Shown here piece after piece: positions 1-11,861 of a stretch of DNA of 64,000 nt (the stretch's first letter is position 1; each line of letters opens with the position of its first letter). The notes under the pieces are model-generated. The model was not told where the DNA came from and searched no databases. It saw nothing but the letters and a program-made list of their open reading frames with translations. A program made the translations under genes and the position numbers. The DNA is from Neoarius graeffei (Eukaryota > Chordata > Actinopteri > Siluriformes > Ariidae). The stretch is taken from assembly GCF_027579695.1 (NCBI RefSeq), contig NC_083586.1, positions 8,432,001-8,496,000 of the forward strand. The letters are read 5' to 3'.

Positions 1-545
1 TTTGCTTTTACAGCTCATCAGCTGAAGATCTTCGATGTTCTGTTGGTCGTCCGATGATATCTGGAAGGAATCTTGTTTGTAGTTTGTCGACGTTGTGAAA
101 GGGAAAAGGGATCCAGTCGCCTTTTCTCTTTAAAATACCACGTGGGCTGCAGTAACAAACTGGTTCAGTTATTATTGCAACTATGTGAAGATCAAATACA
201 TTGAACTTTGGCTAAAAGTCTGGTATCAATAGCTTGTTCTTTGTCCTTTGTTCTCCTGTAGCACAGATGCAACGACATCTCTTTCATGTGTGGAAACCCA
301 CTGCCAGAGAGGGGGAATTTTGGTTCCACTGTGGATTTAAAGCACAGTCATAACGTCATTGTATTTGGTATCTGGTATCATCTTTGTATCCAATACCATT
401 ACACGGAGTCAGAAGAATGGGCGGAGATAGACCATGGCATTGAGTACAAGGATTGGTGTGTTCAATGCTGTACAGTGAAAGGGAGAAGATGGTTCATAAA
501 GTGAAGCAGGGAATTGGTTACTATGGCATGGCAGCCTTCCCTACA
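1..545 (-). repeat. Partial LTR of the retroviral fossil (left copy)
   Basis: This stretch aligns along its length with 10139-10682, including the shared runs around 286-504 and 10417-10635. Its right edge (CCCTACA at 539-545) is followed by a run of C then CTTTGG, which on the minus strand is a polypurine tract directly upstream of an LTR. The copy is cut by the window edge. Confidence 0.7.
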
Positions 546-821
546 TCCCCCCCCCCTTTGGTCTCAAGACTGGGATTCTTCCATAGTCCTTGAGAGCAAC
601 AGAATGCTGTATAGTCCATGTCCGTAGTCCACTCATGCTCTTTCAGTCCTGAAATCATTAGCAGTTAATACAGGCTTTGGCATCTGGGCACATGAGGCTG
701 TGAGCATCTGGGCAAATGATATGTCTACTATTTGTGTAACTAAGCAACACTAAGTAACTATGAGGTAGTCCACACTTTAAAAGGTTACATTTCAAATATA
801 TTTTCAAATACATTCAACACA

Positions 822-1173
822 GGGCGGCACGGTGGTGTAGTGGTTAGTGCTGTCGCCTCACAGCAAGAAGGTCCGGGTTCAAGCCCCATGGCCGACGAGG
901 GCCTTTTTGTGTGGAGTTTGTATGTTCTCCGCGTGGGTTTCCTCCGAGTGCTCCGGTTTCCCCCACAGTCCAAAGACATGCAGGTTAGGTTAACTGGCGA
1001 CTCTAAATTGACCGTAGGTGTGAATGGTTGTCTATGTGTCGGCCCTGTGATGACCTGGTGACTTGTCCAGGATGTACCCTGACTTTCGCCTATAGTCAGC
1101 TGGGATAGGCTCCAGCTTGCCTGCGACCCTGTAGAACAGGATAAAGCGGCTAGAGGAGATGAGATGAGATGAG
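822..1173 (+). mobile_element. tRNA-derived SINE, full length
   Basis: The head GGGCGGCACGGTGGTGTAGT carries a tRNA-like A box and, further on, a B-box-like GGTTCAAGCC. The body contains the stretch around CCAAAGACATGCAGGTTAGG and the tail is (GATGA)n. A 12-bp target duplication ACATTCAACACA flanks it at 810-821 and 1174-1185. It lies inside the retroviral fossil. Confidence 0.92.
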
Positions 1174-1562
1174 ACATTCAACACAGTTCAAGTATAGTTT
1201 CAAGTATACCTGGAAAGAGAAACAAAGAGGTGTTAGTTATAAGGAGTTAGCAAGCCTACTCTTTGGGAAGGTTAGTAGCAGCCTGTGATGAGGAGGTGTA
1301 CCAGACACTGCAGCACTTCCAGCTGTTGGGTACATTGACTATGGAGTCAAGTTTGGTTTGTAGTGTTTGTATGTGTTTGTATAGCATGTATGCAATTCCT
1401 GCCGTGATGACCCAGCCACTGAGGTGGAGTCCCAGGACAACCAGACTGACAGGGTGTCCTAGATTAGATGACTGTGACTAATTGGTTAGAGAATATGTTT
1501 TTTAGTCCAGCTGGTTCCAGATTGAACTTTATCATTTTAGTCCCTTCAGCCAGGAGTTGCTT

Positions 1563-2084
1563 TTAAAGGGTGTCATCAATGCTCAGGTCATGACCTTGGA
1601 ATGCATCTATCATTTCAATTTCGGTCTCATATCTATCAGGGTTGAGGTGATGTAATGCAATGTCATCTATATGAATGGTAGCTCCGTGTGGGACATTGAG
1701 GAACACCATCTGGTTGGGAATTTTCATCCTAGTGACTGTATCATGCCAGGCATAAGACATCAGGATTTCAGTGTTTGGGGTGTTACGGTAACTATCCATT
1801 GATTACCTACTCTTTCTACCCTAGTTTCAGCGCTCTCATCCTTGATGGACATACTACTTTTGTTCAGGGGCATTGGTTCTCAGTCCACACAAACACTCAG
1901 TTGTGTCCCTAATGAATGGGTTGCTTGGGCAGACCCAGTGTATATCTTTGGTGGACGTGCACATGTTCAAGTTAAGGATGAGGTAGAGAGATGTATTGTC
2001 ATTGTGGTATGCTAACATGGGTGGTGTTTTGATATGTATGTGGATGTTGTCTTTCCAGAAGCCTATGTTTGGGACCAATTTCAA
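1563..2084 (-). pseudogene. Env-like remains of the retroviral fossil
   Basis: Two adjacent minus-strand stretches (2084-1854 and 1799-1563) look like the outer part of a retroviral envelope. They have a cysteine-rich segment with the pattern C-T-S-T-K-D-I-H-W-V-C followed by a short CLCG motif. They lie between the gag-like stretch and the 3' LTR, which is where env belongs. This is a fossil and is broken. The family call is by motif and position only. Confidence 0.5.
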
Positions 2085-3022
2085 CCTACAGATGTTCTTT
2101 TCAATAATGGGTAGATTAAGTATGAATCCTAGTTCCAGGTCTTGCGGGTTAACAAATATGGGAATAGCACTGCCAAGACTATATGCCAGGTGTGTACTTG
2201 TGAGGTATATACATTAGTGGTGGTAGTAGCTTTCAGTATGTTCTCGACCATGCTAAGAGGAACTAGGTAAGGAGGGATTTTTCCACCACTTTAGTTGTTA
2301 ACTGAGCTACTAACTTCTCTCAGCAAGTCCTGCATCAGATCTCTAATTACACGCACATAGGTTATATCTGACCGTACAATTCCTGACAATGTGTCTAAAG
2401 CATGCAGGGTGTTATTTATAAATGCTGAGTGCATGTTGACTGTGAGAAGGGTTCCCTGCAGGGTTCTGTCTAGGCCCTGCAGCTGGTCCTGTTGGACAAG
2501 CAGCCTCTGTTGGATTTTTGGGTGAATACTTAATAGTGGTGCATGCCTATGGGGTTAGTGACACATGCAAGGAAAAAAAAAAGAAAAGGTGGAGTGAGGC
2601 CACTACGGGATATCCATCCCCCTTTGGACTGTGGGAGCATTTATATGACGTAGCAAGCTGCTTCTTGATGTCAGCCATGAGCTCCTTCAAGGTTTCTATT
2701 TCTGCCCTAAGTTGGCCCTTGGACTCAGTCTCTTTGCCTTTGAACCCGTGCTGGGGGCCATAACTGGACCGATCATTTGATCTCCTATCAAAACGATTTC
2801 TCTGCGGCTCATGGGGGTAACAATCTTGTTGTTGATTAATCTTCTCCTGGTGGGTCGGTTCCCTTCATGGGTGATGGCCATCTGGCATGCTCAGGTCATT
2901 GGTAACATAACCAACAGCTCTCCTGTGCTCACCTCGCTGGCTCTTCAGCCACCCTGTTGGTAGTTTTGTGGGAAGCAGTTTTGGGTGATTGGTTTTCTGG
3001 TTGACCCTTCTGACAGTACTTC

Positions 3023-4527
3023 TCAGCCCTCTAATTCCAACAATGCACTACCCTGAGATTGTACATTGAGCACCCTTACATCCTCATCCAGTTTGTCGGT
3101 TGGGTGTACAACTGTCTCCCATGTCATCTGGGCCATCTGTCTGATTTCCTGCATTGTTTTCTCACCTTGTCGGTATGTTAGCATGACATGAGTGCGGACA
3201 CATGGGTGAAGATTGTGTAGAAACAAGGATCTGAAACCTCAGTCTTCTTCCAGGCCTGGTGCATTTCTGCCTTGGAAGTAGGCATTCCTCAGTCACCTGT
3301 AGTACTCTCACAGGGGTTCTGCTTGTTTATGCTTAATTTGAATGGCGCTGATGGTTGCCAATGTCTCGTCTGTGTAAGCCGAGTACTCTTCGCGCAGAAC
3401 CTTGCAGAGTCTGGCGTACTTGTCTCGGATACAGGGCGGCTGGGTTTCGATGAACACATGAACGCTTCTCCTGGTTGTCTTCCAGATAAGCTTCAATTTC
3501 TCCCTTGGTGTGGCCTGGGGCAGGTCAGAGAGGCAATGGTCTACTTCCCTGAGGTAATCTTCAATGTTGGAGTTGCAGCTGTCGGGGTCAAATCGCTCGA
3601 TGTCCTTTGCAAAGGAGTCAAGCTGCCACATACAGAGACAAGGGGAACGGTTCCTTTGTGTCCTCCTTGACCTTTGGGGAGGTTCACTCTCTGAGCTACT
3701 TGATGATGAGTTTGATGGAGGGGGATACCTCACATGGTACTCATCAGAAGAGGAGGAAGAAGATAAAGAGTGTTCATAGGTGGGGTTTACTGCTGAATAC
3801 TTCTTCTTCTCCCTTTTAATGGTTGGGAGCTTTGGGAGCCCCTCAAGTGCAGGTGGGCATGATTCCACTCCACCGGGATTGCGAGAGGGGGCAGCAACCT
3901 GGCGCTTTGGTTTGGAAAGGGGGGCATTTGGCGACTGACCAAGAAATCTTTGGAGTCTGTGTCAGACTCGGCCCCTCTCCCAGTTCCTGGCTCTGTTTCT
4001 GTCTTTGCCTCCATGGATGGTGCATGAAGCACCGCTTGGGCCCTGTTGCGGATTTTCCGACTTTCTTCCTGGGCCCGGTCATTGGCAGCTTTCCTGCTAG
4101 ACTGTTCAGCTAGCTGGAGTCTATGGGCACACTCCTCTAGTGAATCATTGGTAAGCTTGAGTTCATCGCACAGGGTCTGATTCATTGTGTCTAGCTGGTC
4201 GCAGCTAGCACTCAGCTCCCTGTTCTCCCCCTGGAGCATTTCCGGCTCCGGGTTCTCCCTCCAGAGCATTTCCAGCTCCAAATGGGTATGTTGATGATGG
4301 AGCAGAAATAACTTGCCTATCACCTCTTGGATGGTGATGACACTGCATTGGGGATTCTGCATGTATTGTATCAAGCTGTCAATCTCTGTCTGACATTCAT
4401 CCTGGGTTAATTGCCCAAGTTCTTCCCTTTCCTTAGGAGAGATTTTGAGGAGATCAGAAGTCAGAGAGGGGGATAGGTTCCAGAGGAGGGAGGCTATCCT
4501 CCTCACCTCCTGACGTATGTGGGGCAT
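3023..4527 (-). pseudogene. Gag-like remains of the retroviral fossil
   Basis: Minus-strand coding remains from 4527 down to 3023. The first part is rich in Glu, Gln and Leu and looks coiled-coil. A Ser/Pro-rich linker follows. The last part resembles a capsid core, with segments reading DSFAKDIERFDP and LCKVLREEYSAYTDETLATI, and a later block with HNLHPCVRTHVMLTYRQGEK. A gag of this size directly downstream of a candidate primer-binding site fits a retrovirus. It is broken. Confidence 0.6.
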
Positions 4528-5044
4528 TGCGGCGGCTCATCCTGACTGCCTGGTTCAGGCACAGACCTACACCTGACGAGCTAGTGACGTGGGCACTATT
4601 TCTCAGTCTATCCCTTTTAATGTAAGATAACATCATGGCTATGAGGCGACAATGGACAGGCTGTACTCAAACAGCGAAAATAAGAAAATGCACAGGTGAG
4701 GCTTCTAACCTGTGGCTCTTGTTTACTATCACTCTCTCTCAAAATATGCGAACTAACTATGCAGGGTACTATGGCAACCGTACTTGCTTCTACCAATGGC
4801 TACTGGTGATATAGTCACTACTAGCTGTGTTCATAGTATTACTGACACACAAGACTGTTAGTTAAACAACACTATCACCACACTGCAATTAGCCCAAAAT
4901 AACACTCTGGTATAGCCTTGGAAATTCCACTTGACTAGCCTATTACTGAGTAGAGGCCTGGAATGACTCAACACTAAATTTATGTTATTGCTACAAAAAT
5001 CACTGAAGCCAACAATACCAATCCTCACACAGGGCACCAAAATA
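4528..5044 (-). other. Leader region of the retroviral fossil
   Basis: This stretch lies between the gag-like start and the inner edge of the right LTR. On the minus strand the LTR edge CCTACA is followed by TATTT and then TGGTGCCCTGTGTGAGG. The TGG start suits a tRNA primer-binding site, but I cannot assign the tRNA. No gene is seen here. Confidence 0.45.
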
Positions 5045-6565
5045 TGTAGGTGCAATAGACTTATCAAATCAGTCTCATGTAAAAAGAGATCAGTCTCATA
5101 AATTAATTAATCATTAATTATAGTGTCTAATAATTTATAGCTAAACTATTAAAATCAATGGAATAACTTAGTGGTGATGTTGCTATAGTTTTAGTGAGTA
5201 TTGTAGCTCTAATGTAATATGTTTACTCTAGATCTATAACATTCATCCAACAACCAAATGGGCGAAGGCAATTAGAATACTTGTTTGGCAGAGGTTGGCA
5301 CTCAGTGAATGTTGTAGCAATAGACAGGACAGAGTTTACTCCAAAGGTACCATTTATTGAAATAGCTGACATGAATTAGCAAACTAATACTCATCAGATA
5401 TAGCAACAATAGCAGCCAAGGAATAATTCAATATAAATGGTGATAGAATGTATACAAATAATAATCACTAGTGTATGAAGCAATAGTCAGTAGTAAGTAG
5501 AATAATAACCAGCAGTAAACAGAGTAAGAAATCAGCAGTGGATATGATGACAACTAAGGCACTAATGGTGATCAGAAGTAATAGGCTATATGAAAGTTTA
5601 CAGTGTAGGGGCGAGTGGATGTTAAAATGTGAGAGGGAAATCATGTGTTTATGTGTGTCTGGGTGAGAGTGTGTGAGTGTGTGTTTGAGAGTGTGTGTGT
5701 GAGTGCAGGCGTGTGCGTGCCTGTGTGCAGCTGCACACTAACGAGATGAGGAGCTAGGGAGAGAGGGCATGTGCAGGCGCACGACAAGGAGGAGGGGAGT
5801 GAGGCTGTGTGCACACATGGGCGAGATAGGTGTGGTATGTGAATGTAATGCACAAGCCTTTGTGCTAGCCTCCACCTAAAAGGGGATGGGCAACAAGGAG
5901 AGCGCACAAGGGACAGAGACAAAGGAATCTGTAGCTTAAAACTAATTCCAGCTAGGCCTTAAACCCCAAACTTCTACTCAACCCTTAGCTACTCATGAGA
6001 TCCCAATGTTGAGGAGTGTAGTGTGATGGAGGGAGTTAAAAAGAGAATGTGGGAGAAAGAATGAGAGAGAGAGAGAATGCATGCACAATCTAACTAAATA
6101 CAGATAGTAAACAAAGCAAACCAAACAACATGTGTTCTATGACCAACTTTCAAGTCAAGTCAAGTCAACTTTATTGTCAAACATGCTATACATGCTCGAC
6201 ATACAGCACAGATGAAATATCAGTCCTCTCTGGCCCACGGTGCAAACTGGCAATGCAATAAATAAAAATAGAATAAAAATAGAATAATTGAAAAAACAAA
6301 CAATATAAACAGTATAAACACTCGAGAGAGGAACTAGACAGACTAAACACTAAAACAATATAAACAGAATAAATAAACAGTATAAACACTAGATAACAAC
6401 AGGACAGACTAAACACTCAGACAATATAAACAGTATAAAACACTCCTGACATGAACTAAACACTCAAAGAATATAAACAGTATAAACACTAGATAACAAA
6501 ACAGACTAAACACTCAGACAATATAAACAGTATAAACACTCTAGATAGTAACTAGACTAAACACT

Positions 6566-6571
<6 letters not shown>

Positions 6572-6606
<35 letters not shown>
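6572..6606. repeat. (CA)n microsatellite in LINE 3' UTR
   Basis: A pure run of CA dinucleotides lies within the LINE 3' UTR. The sister LINE has a TG run at the equivalent place (33887-33913). Confidence 0.9.
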
Positions 6607-6609
<3 letters not shown>

Positions 6610-6810
6610 AATTGGTACAAATAACCAAACAGTCAAGGGCACCTGAGGTATAGCAGGTAAACATGAAACATGAAATAAGCAGTATAAACAAACTAGCAGC
6701 TGTTAAGATGAGGTAATGTGGAATAGTGCAAATGGGCGAGGTAAAGTGAGATGTGCGGTGTGCGGTCCCTGAGTTCAGTGTGTTAATGAACGATGAGATG
6801 TATGTATATA

Positions 6811-6813
6811 TGT

Positions 6814-6852
<39 letters not shown>
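6811..6852. repeat. (TG)n microsatellite in LINE 3' UTR
   Basis: A TG run lies just 3' of the LINE coding part. The sister copy has the complementary CA run at 33663-33693, so the run is part of the LINE itself. Confidence 0.9.
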
Positions 6853-6853
<1 letters not shown>

Positions 6854-6882
6854 GGGGAGGGGGGAACTGTGAGAATGACATG

Positions 6883-9655
6883 TCAGATGCTGAAGGGGGG
6901 TGTGCGAGCAGAATCTGTGGCAGGGGGCAGAGGGGGGAGGAGGGGCAGAACAGGGAGGGAGTTGAGCCTCCTGACCGCCTGGTGAAAGAAACTGTTCTTG
7001 AGCCTGCTGGTTTTGGTCCGGAGACTCCGCAGTCTCCTCCCCGACGGCAGCAGGCTGAAGAGGCTATGAGATGGGTGGGTGGGGTCACCTGCAATCCTGA
7101 TGGCTTTGCGGGTGAGGCGGGAGTTATAGATATCCATAAGAGAAGGGAGAGAGACACCAATGATCTTCTCAGCTGCTCTCACGATGCGCTGCAGAGTCTT
7201 GCAGCAGGACACGGTGCAGGCGCCGTACCACACGGTGATGCAGCTGGTCAGGATGTTCTCGATGGTGCCTCTGTAGAATGTGTGCATGAAGGGGGCCGGG
7301 ACTCTTGCTCTCTTCAGTTTGCGGAGGAAGTACAGATGCTGTTGGACTTTTTTGGCCAGTGATGTGGTGGTGTTGTTCCAGGACAGGTCTTAAGAGATGT
7401 GCACACCCAGAAACTTGGTGCTGCTCACCCTCTCCACTGCAGCACCATCGATAGATAGTGTGGCATGCTGGGTGTGCTCTCTCCTGAAGTCCACAACAAT
7501 CTCCTTCGTCTTCTCCACATTCAAACAGAGATTGTTGTCCTTGCACCACATGGCCAAGCGGCTCACCTCACTAGTGTAGATTGTCTAATAGCCATTGTTG
7601 ATGAGACCCACCACAGTCGTGTCATCCGCAAACTTAATGAAGATATTTGAGCTGGATGTTGGTGTGCAGTCGTGGGTCAGCAAAGTGAAGAGGAGGGGGC
7701 TTAGTACACATCCTTGGGGGGGCCCCTGTGTTTAGTGTGATGGTGCTGGAGGAGTTGCTGCCGACCTGTACAGTCTGTGGTCTCCCCGTTAGGAAGTCCA
7801 GCAGCCAGTTGCACAGGGAGGTGTTGAGTCCCAGCTGGTCCAGTTTGTGAATGAGCTGCTGAGGAATGATTGTGTTGAATGCTGAGCTAAAGTCTATGAA
7901 CAGCATTCTGACATACGAGTCTTTTGTCTCCAGGTGGGTGAGGGCTGAGTGGAGGGCAGTGGAGATGGCGTCATTGGTCGAATGGTTGGATTGATATGCA
8001 AACTGGAAAGGATCCAGGGCGTGGGGGAGGGCAGACTTGATATGCCTCATGACTAACCACTCGAAGCACTTCATGAGGATGGGAGTGAGTGCGACAGGGC
8101 AGTAGTCATTGAAGCAGGAGGGAGACTGCTTCTTCAGGACCAGGATGATGGTGGTGGCTTTGAGGCACGTGGGGACAACAGCCTGACTCAACGAGATGTT
8201 GAAGATGTCTGTAAAGACATCTGTGAGCTCCTCGGCACCATCTCTCAGGACACGACCAGGAATGTTATCAGGACCCAGGGCTTTTAGTACATTTGTCATC
8301 CTGAGAGCTCTCCTCACGCTGTCTGGGGACAGCGTCAACACCTGGTCGCCGGGAGGTGGTGGGGTGTTCTGTGTCGTGGTGCTGTTGACTGCCTCAAAGC
8401 GAGCGAAGAAGTCGTTCAACTGATTCAGCAGAGACGTGGAGTTGTCACAGGTCTGTGGCAAGGGCTTGTAGTCTGTGATGGTCTGAATCCCCTGCCACAG
8501 GTTCCTGGCATCTCTGCTGTCATTGAAATGGTCAGCAATGTGCCTGGAATACTGTCTCTTGGCCACCCTGATGCCTTGTGACAGATTGGCCCTAGCTGTC
8601 CTCAGGCCCACCTCGTCCCCAGCTCTGAAGGCGGCGTTCCGAGCCCACAGGAGCCTATAGACTTCTCATGTCAGCCACGGCTTCTGATTGGCCCGAATGT
8701 GGACGGTTCTGGTGACCGTAACGTCGTCCATGCACTTCCTCATGTAGGCAGTGACAGTCTCTGTGTATTCCTGGAGATCTGTGGTGTTGTTGTAGGTGGC
8801 TGCCTGTCTGACCATGCTCCAGTCAGTGGTGGAAAAACAGTCTTGGAGTGCCTCTGATGACCCCTCTGGCCACACACATATCTGTTTTTTAACTGGTTTG
8901 GTGACTTTAACCAGCGGCCTGTATGCTGGCATTAGCATAACAGTGGAGTGATCTGAGGCCCCAAGGTGGGGGAGGAGTAGGGCTTTGTAGGCGTCTTTAT
9001 GCATGGTGTAAACATTGTCCAGAGTATTGTTTCCATGTGTAGGAAAGTTGATATGTCCATAGAGTTTTGGAAACACGCTTTTGGGGTTTGCATGGTTGAA
9101 ATCCCCAGCCAGGATGAGGAAAGCATCTGGGCGGGCTGTCTGCTGCTCACTGATGTGCTGATAGAGTTCACTCAGTGCTTCACTCCTGTTGTTATTGGAG
9201 CCGGGAGGGATGTATATTGCTACCAGCAGTATGGCTGTAAATTCCCCCGGCAGATAGAATGGCTGGCACTTAATAATCATAAACTCCACCAGTGGTGAGC
9301 AGTGTTTGCAGACTACAACAGCATCATGGCACCAGGCATCACTGATGTAAACACAGAGCCCTCCGCCGCGAGTCTTCCCCCCCTCGACTCGTGCTCTGTC
9401 TGACCGGTAGCATGTTAGCCGGGCTTTCTGAATGGCACAGTCCGGGACACTGTCGTTAAGCCATGTTTCCACAAACACAAGGACACAACACTCACTCACA
9501 GACTTAAAAGATGAGCGGAGCAGGCGGACATAATCCAGCTTGTTGTCCAGCAAGCGTACGTTGGCCAGAGTGATGGTAGGGATAGCCGGCCGGTGAGGGT
9601 TAGCCGCTAGCCTAGCTCGGACACCTCCGCATTTGCCTCTCTTCTGCTTCCGCAT
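6883..9655 (-). pseudogene. LINE endonuclease-reverse transcriptase, disrupted
   Basis: The first block (9655-8666) is an apurinic-type endonuclease with ETWL, AGDFNHANPKS and the terminal SDHS motif. It ends at a TGA after ANQKPWLT, where the sister copy at 32270 reads GGG in frame. The next block (8611-7634) is the reverse transcriptase with [26 protein letters not shown] and [11 protein letters not shown]. An extra C in the run CCCCCCC near 7715 shifts the frame just before the expected GAPQGC motif. The C-terminal part (7287-6883, reading MHTFYRGTIENILTSCITVW) follows in another frame. The protein would nick DNA and prime reverse transcription of its own RNA. At least three frame breaks make it inactive. 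Confidence 0.85.
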
Positions 9656-10682
9656 GTTCTGCTTGTGGCGCTTCCACTGCGGGCTGGATGCAGGAGTGGG
9701 GGGTCAGTGCTTGAGCAGGCCTCCGGAGCAAACCGTAGCCGCGTAGCACTTCCGCGTCCGCTGGATTTATATCCGTGAATAAAGTTCTGTGGATGTCGAG
9801 CAGAAACTCACGGGAGTATGTGCGCCTTGAGACTAATGAATGCGACAAAGACGAAAAAATACACACTGTTTTAAAACACGAAAACACCATTCTGTCAGGA
9901 CAGAGAGGAGCCACTGCGTGTGCGCACCGCCATCTTGGAATCATGTGAATCAAAATGCATACATTTAAACCATGAATTAATTCAAATAAACAACACTTCA
10001 CATTAACTAGCCACAACTAAGAATAACAATTGCCCAGATGCCAGCCTTACTTGAGATCGCTCTTGCTTGGTGACTGAAAGTGTGCTGTCTGTTATCCAAA
10101 GACAGTGTGGAGCACAGGTCCAGGGAGAAAACAGTTCTGTTCCTTTTGCTTTTACAGCTTGTCAGCTGAAGATCTTCAGTGTCCTGTTGGTCGTCCAATG
10201 ATCTGGAATCTTGTTTGTAGTTTGTCAACGTTGAAAAAGGGATCTGGTCACCTTTTCTCTTTAAAATACTGCGTGGACTGCAGTAACTAACCGGTTCAGT
10301 TATTATTGCAACTATGCGAAGATCAAATACATTGAACTTTGGCTAAAGGTCTGGTATCAGTAGCTCGTTCTTTGTCCTTTGTTCTCCTGTAGCACAGATG
10401 CAACAATGTCTCTTTCATGCATGGAAACCCACCGCCAGAGAGGGGGAATTTCGGTTCTGTCACAGGTTTAAAGCACAGTCGTGACGTCACTGTATTTGGT
10501 ATCCGGTATCATCTCTGTATCCAATACCATTACAGGGAGACAGAAGAATGGGCAGAGATAGAACATGGCATCGAGTACAGGGATTGGTGTGTTCAATGCT
10601 GTTCAGTGAAAGGGAGAAGATGGTTCATAAAGTGAAGCAGGGAATTGGTTACTATGTCTACGGCATGGCAGCCACCCCTACA

Positions 10683-10809
10683 CATTTATATTCTTTAATA
10701 TAAACACTAGTCGACCCTGCTTAGAAATACATAGGCCTACAGAGCATAAAGAGGGTATGAGAAATATTCTTTTATGACTTTTTTATTTTGATAGAGAACG
10801 GTAGATGTG
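10683..10809. other. Short spacer, nothing recognised
   Basis: AT-rich flank between the outer LTR edge and the next SINE. The last ten bases (GGTAGATGTG) are the SINE target duplication. Confidence 0.6.
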
Positions 10810-11180
10810 GGGGCGGCATGGTGGTGTAGTGGTTAGCACTGTCGCCTCACAGCAAGAAGGTCCGGGTTCGAGCCCTGTGGCCGGCGAGGGCCTTTCGGTG
10901 CAGAGTTTGCATGTTCTCCCTGTGTCTACGTGGGTTTCCTCCAGGTGCTCCAGTTTTCCCCACAGTCCAAAGACATGCAAGTTAGGTTAACTGGTGACTC
11001 TAAATTGACCGTAGGTGTGAATGTGAGTGTGAATGGTTGTCTGTGTCTATGTGTCAGCCCTGTGATGACCTGGCGGCTTGTCCAGGGTGTACCCCGCCTT
11101 TCGCCCGTAGTCAGCTGGGATAGGCTCCAGTTTGCCTGCGACCCTGTAGAAGGATAAAGCGGCTAGAGATAATGAGATGA
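10810..11180 (+). mobile_element. tRNA-derived SINE, full length
   Basis: Same family as 822-1173, with the A-box and B-box-like head and a GAGATGAG tail. The target duplication GGTAGATGTG is at 10800-10809 and 11181-11190. Confidence 0.92.
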
Positions 11181-11496
11181 GGTAGATGTGAATGACATTC
11201 AATGCTTATTTATGCATATTTTATAATTAACATTGATTTCTCCTTCTTTGTGATGTGTATATATAAGAGTTAAGATCAGCTTTATATTGCACAAATAAAA
11301 GCATTTGGTAAAACTTTGAAAAAGACAGTGTACTGATTTAAGGCATAATTAATACTAATTAAGTACTAATTTGCATTTTTTTTCAAAATTTTCAAACTTT
11401 GTATTCAGTACACAAACTGCCAATTTCCATGTAAACATCTTGAAAAAAAATTATTAAGAAAAAAGTCAGTCATTATTTAGGTCCATTTTGGACCAT

Positions 11497-11848
11497 CCAT
11501 CAATTATCTGTAACCGATTTTCCTGTGAAGGGTCCCAGGCAAGCTGGAGCCTATCCCAGCTGAGAGGCGGGGTACACCCTGGACAAGTTGCCAGGTCATC
11601 ACAGGGCTGACACATAGAGACAAACAACCATTCACACTCACATTCACACCTACGGTCAATTTAGAGTCACCAATTAGCTTAATCTGCATGCCTTTGGGGA
11701 AAACCGGAGCACCTGGAGAAAACCCATACAGACACGGGGATAACATGAAAACTCCACATGGAAAGGCCCCTGTCAGCTGCTGAGCATGAACCCAGAACCT
11801 TCTTGCTGTGAGGTGACAGTGCTAACCACTACACTACCGTGCCACCCC
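11497..11848 (-). mobile_element. tRNA-derived SINE, full length, inverted
   Basis: Same family on the minus strand: head GGTGGCACGGTAGTGTAGTG near 11848, degraded tail near 11497. A 13-bp target duplication CATTTTGGACCAT is at 11484-11496 and 11849-11861. It is more diverged than the other copies. Confidence 0.9.
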
Positions 11849-11861
11849 CATTTTGGACCAT

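Larger units (their letters stand above)
6152..9943 (-). mobile_element. CR1/L2/Rex1-group LINE, nearly full length
   Basis: On the minus strand this begins near 9943 with AAGATGGCGGTGCGC and ends at 6152 with a short tandem (TTGACT) tail after TTTATTGTCAAA-type sequence. Endonuclease and reverse transcriptase are coded in order. The 3' UTR has a stretch of imperfect ~50-bp repeats (TATAAACACTAGATAACA-like) with (CA)n and (TG)n runs. A second copy with the same tail lies at 32020-34338. Frame disruptions show it is dead. It interrupts the LTR of the fossil and is therefore younger than it. Confidence 0.88.
1..10682 (-). mobile_element. Retroviral fossil with gag-like and env-like remains (minus strand)
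   Basis: Reading the minus strand from right to left I see a long LTR (10682 down to 5045, split by a LINE), a candidate primer-binding stretch starting TGGTGCCC near 5040, gag-like coding remains (4527-3023), env-like remains (about 2084-1563), a G-rich polypurine tract (about 560-546) and the start of the second LTR (545 to the window edge). The LTR termini are TGTAGG...CCTACA, as expected for a retrovirus or LTR element. No pol is recognised. The element is clearly broken at several places and old, since the two LTR copies differ visibly throughout. The left LTR runs out of the window. Family is uncertain: env presence and long LTRs suggest an endogenous retrovirus rather than Ty3/gypsy. 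Confidence 0.65.
5045..10682 (-). repeat. Right (5') LTR of the fossil, split by a LINE
   Basis: The LTR edges are TGTAGG at 5045 and CCCCTACA ending at 10682, matching the edge of the left copy at 545. Removing the LINE at 6152-9943 leaves about 1.85 kb of LTR, which is long for Ty3/gypsy and nearer the range of complex retroviruses. The part near 5640-5740 is a GTGTGA-rich simple repeat. The outer part, 10139-10682, aligns to the left LTR. Confidence 0.6.

Noticed and set aside
840-890. tRNA-like A and B boxes
   Set aside because: They belong to the head of a SINE; there is no cloverleaf and a SINE body follows. The same holds for the other SINE copies.
6793-7362. 189-codon plus-strand ORF starting in a TG run
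   Set aside because: It is the antisense of the LINE reverse transcriptase C-terminus and a microsatellite; no family signal in that frame.
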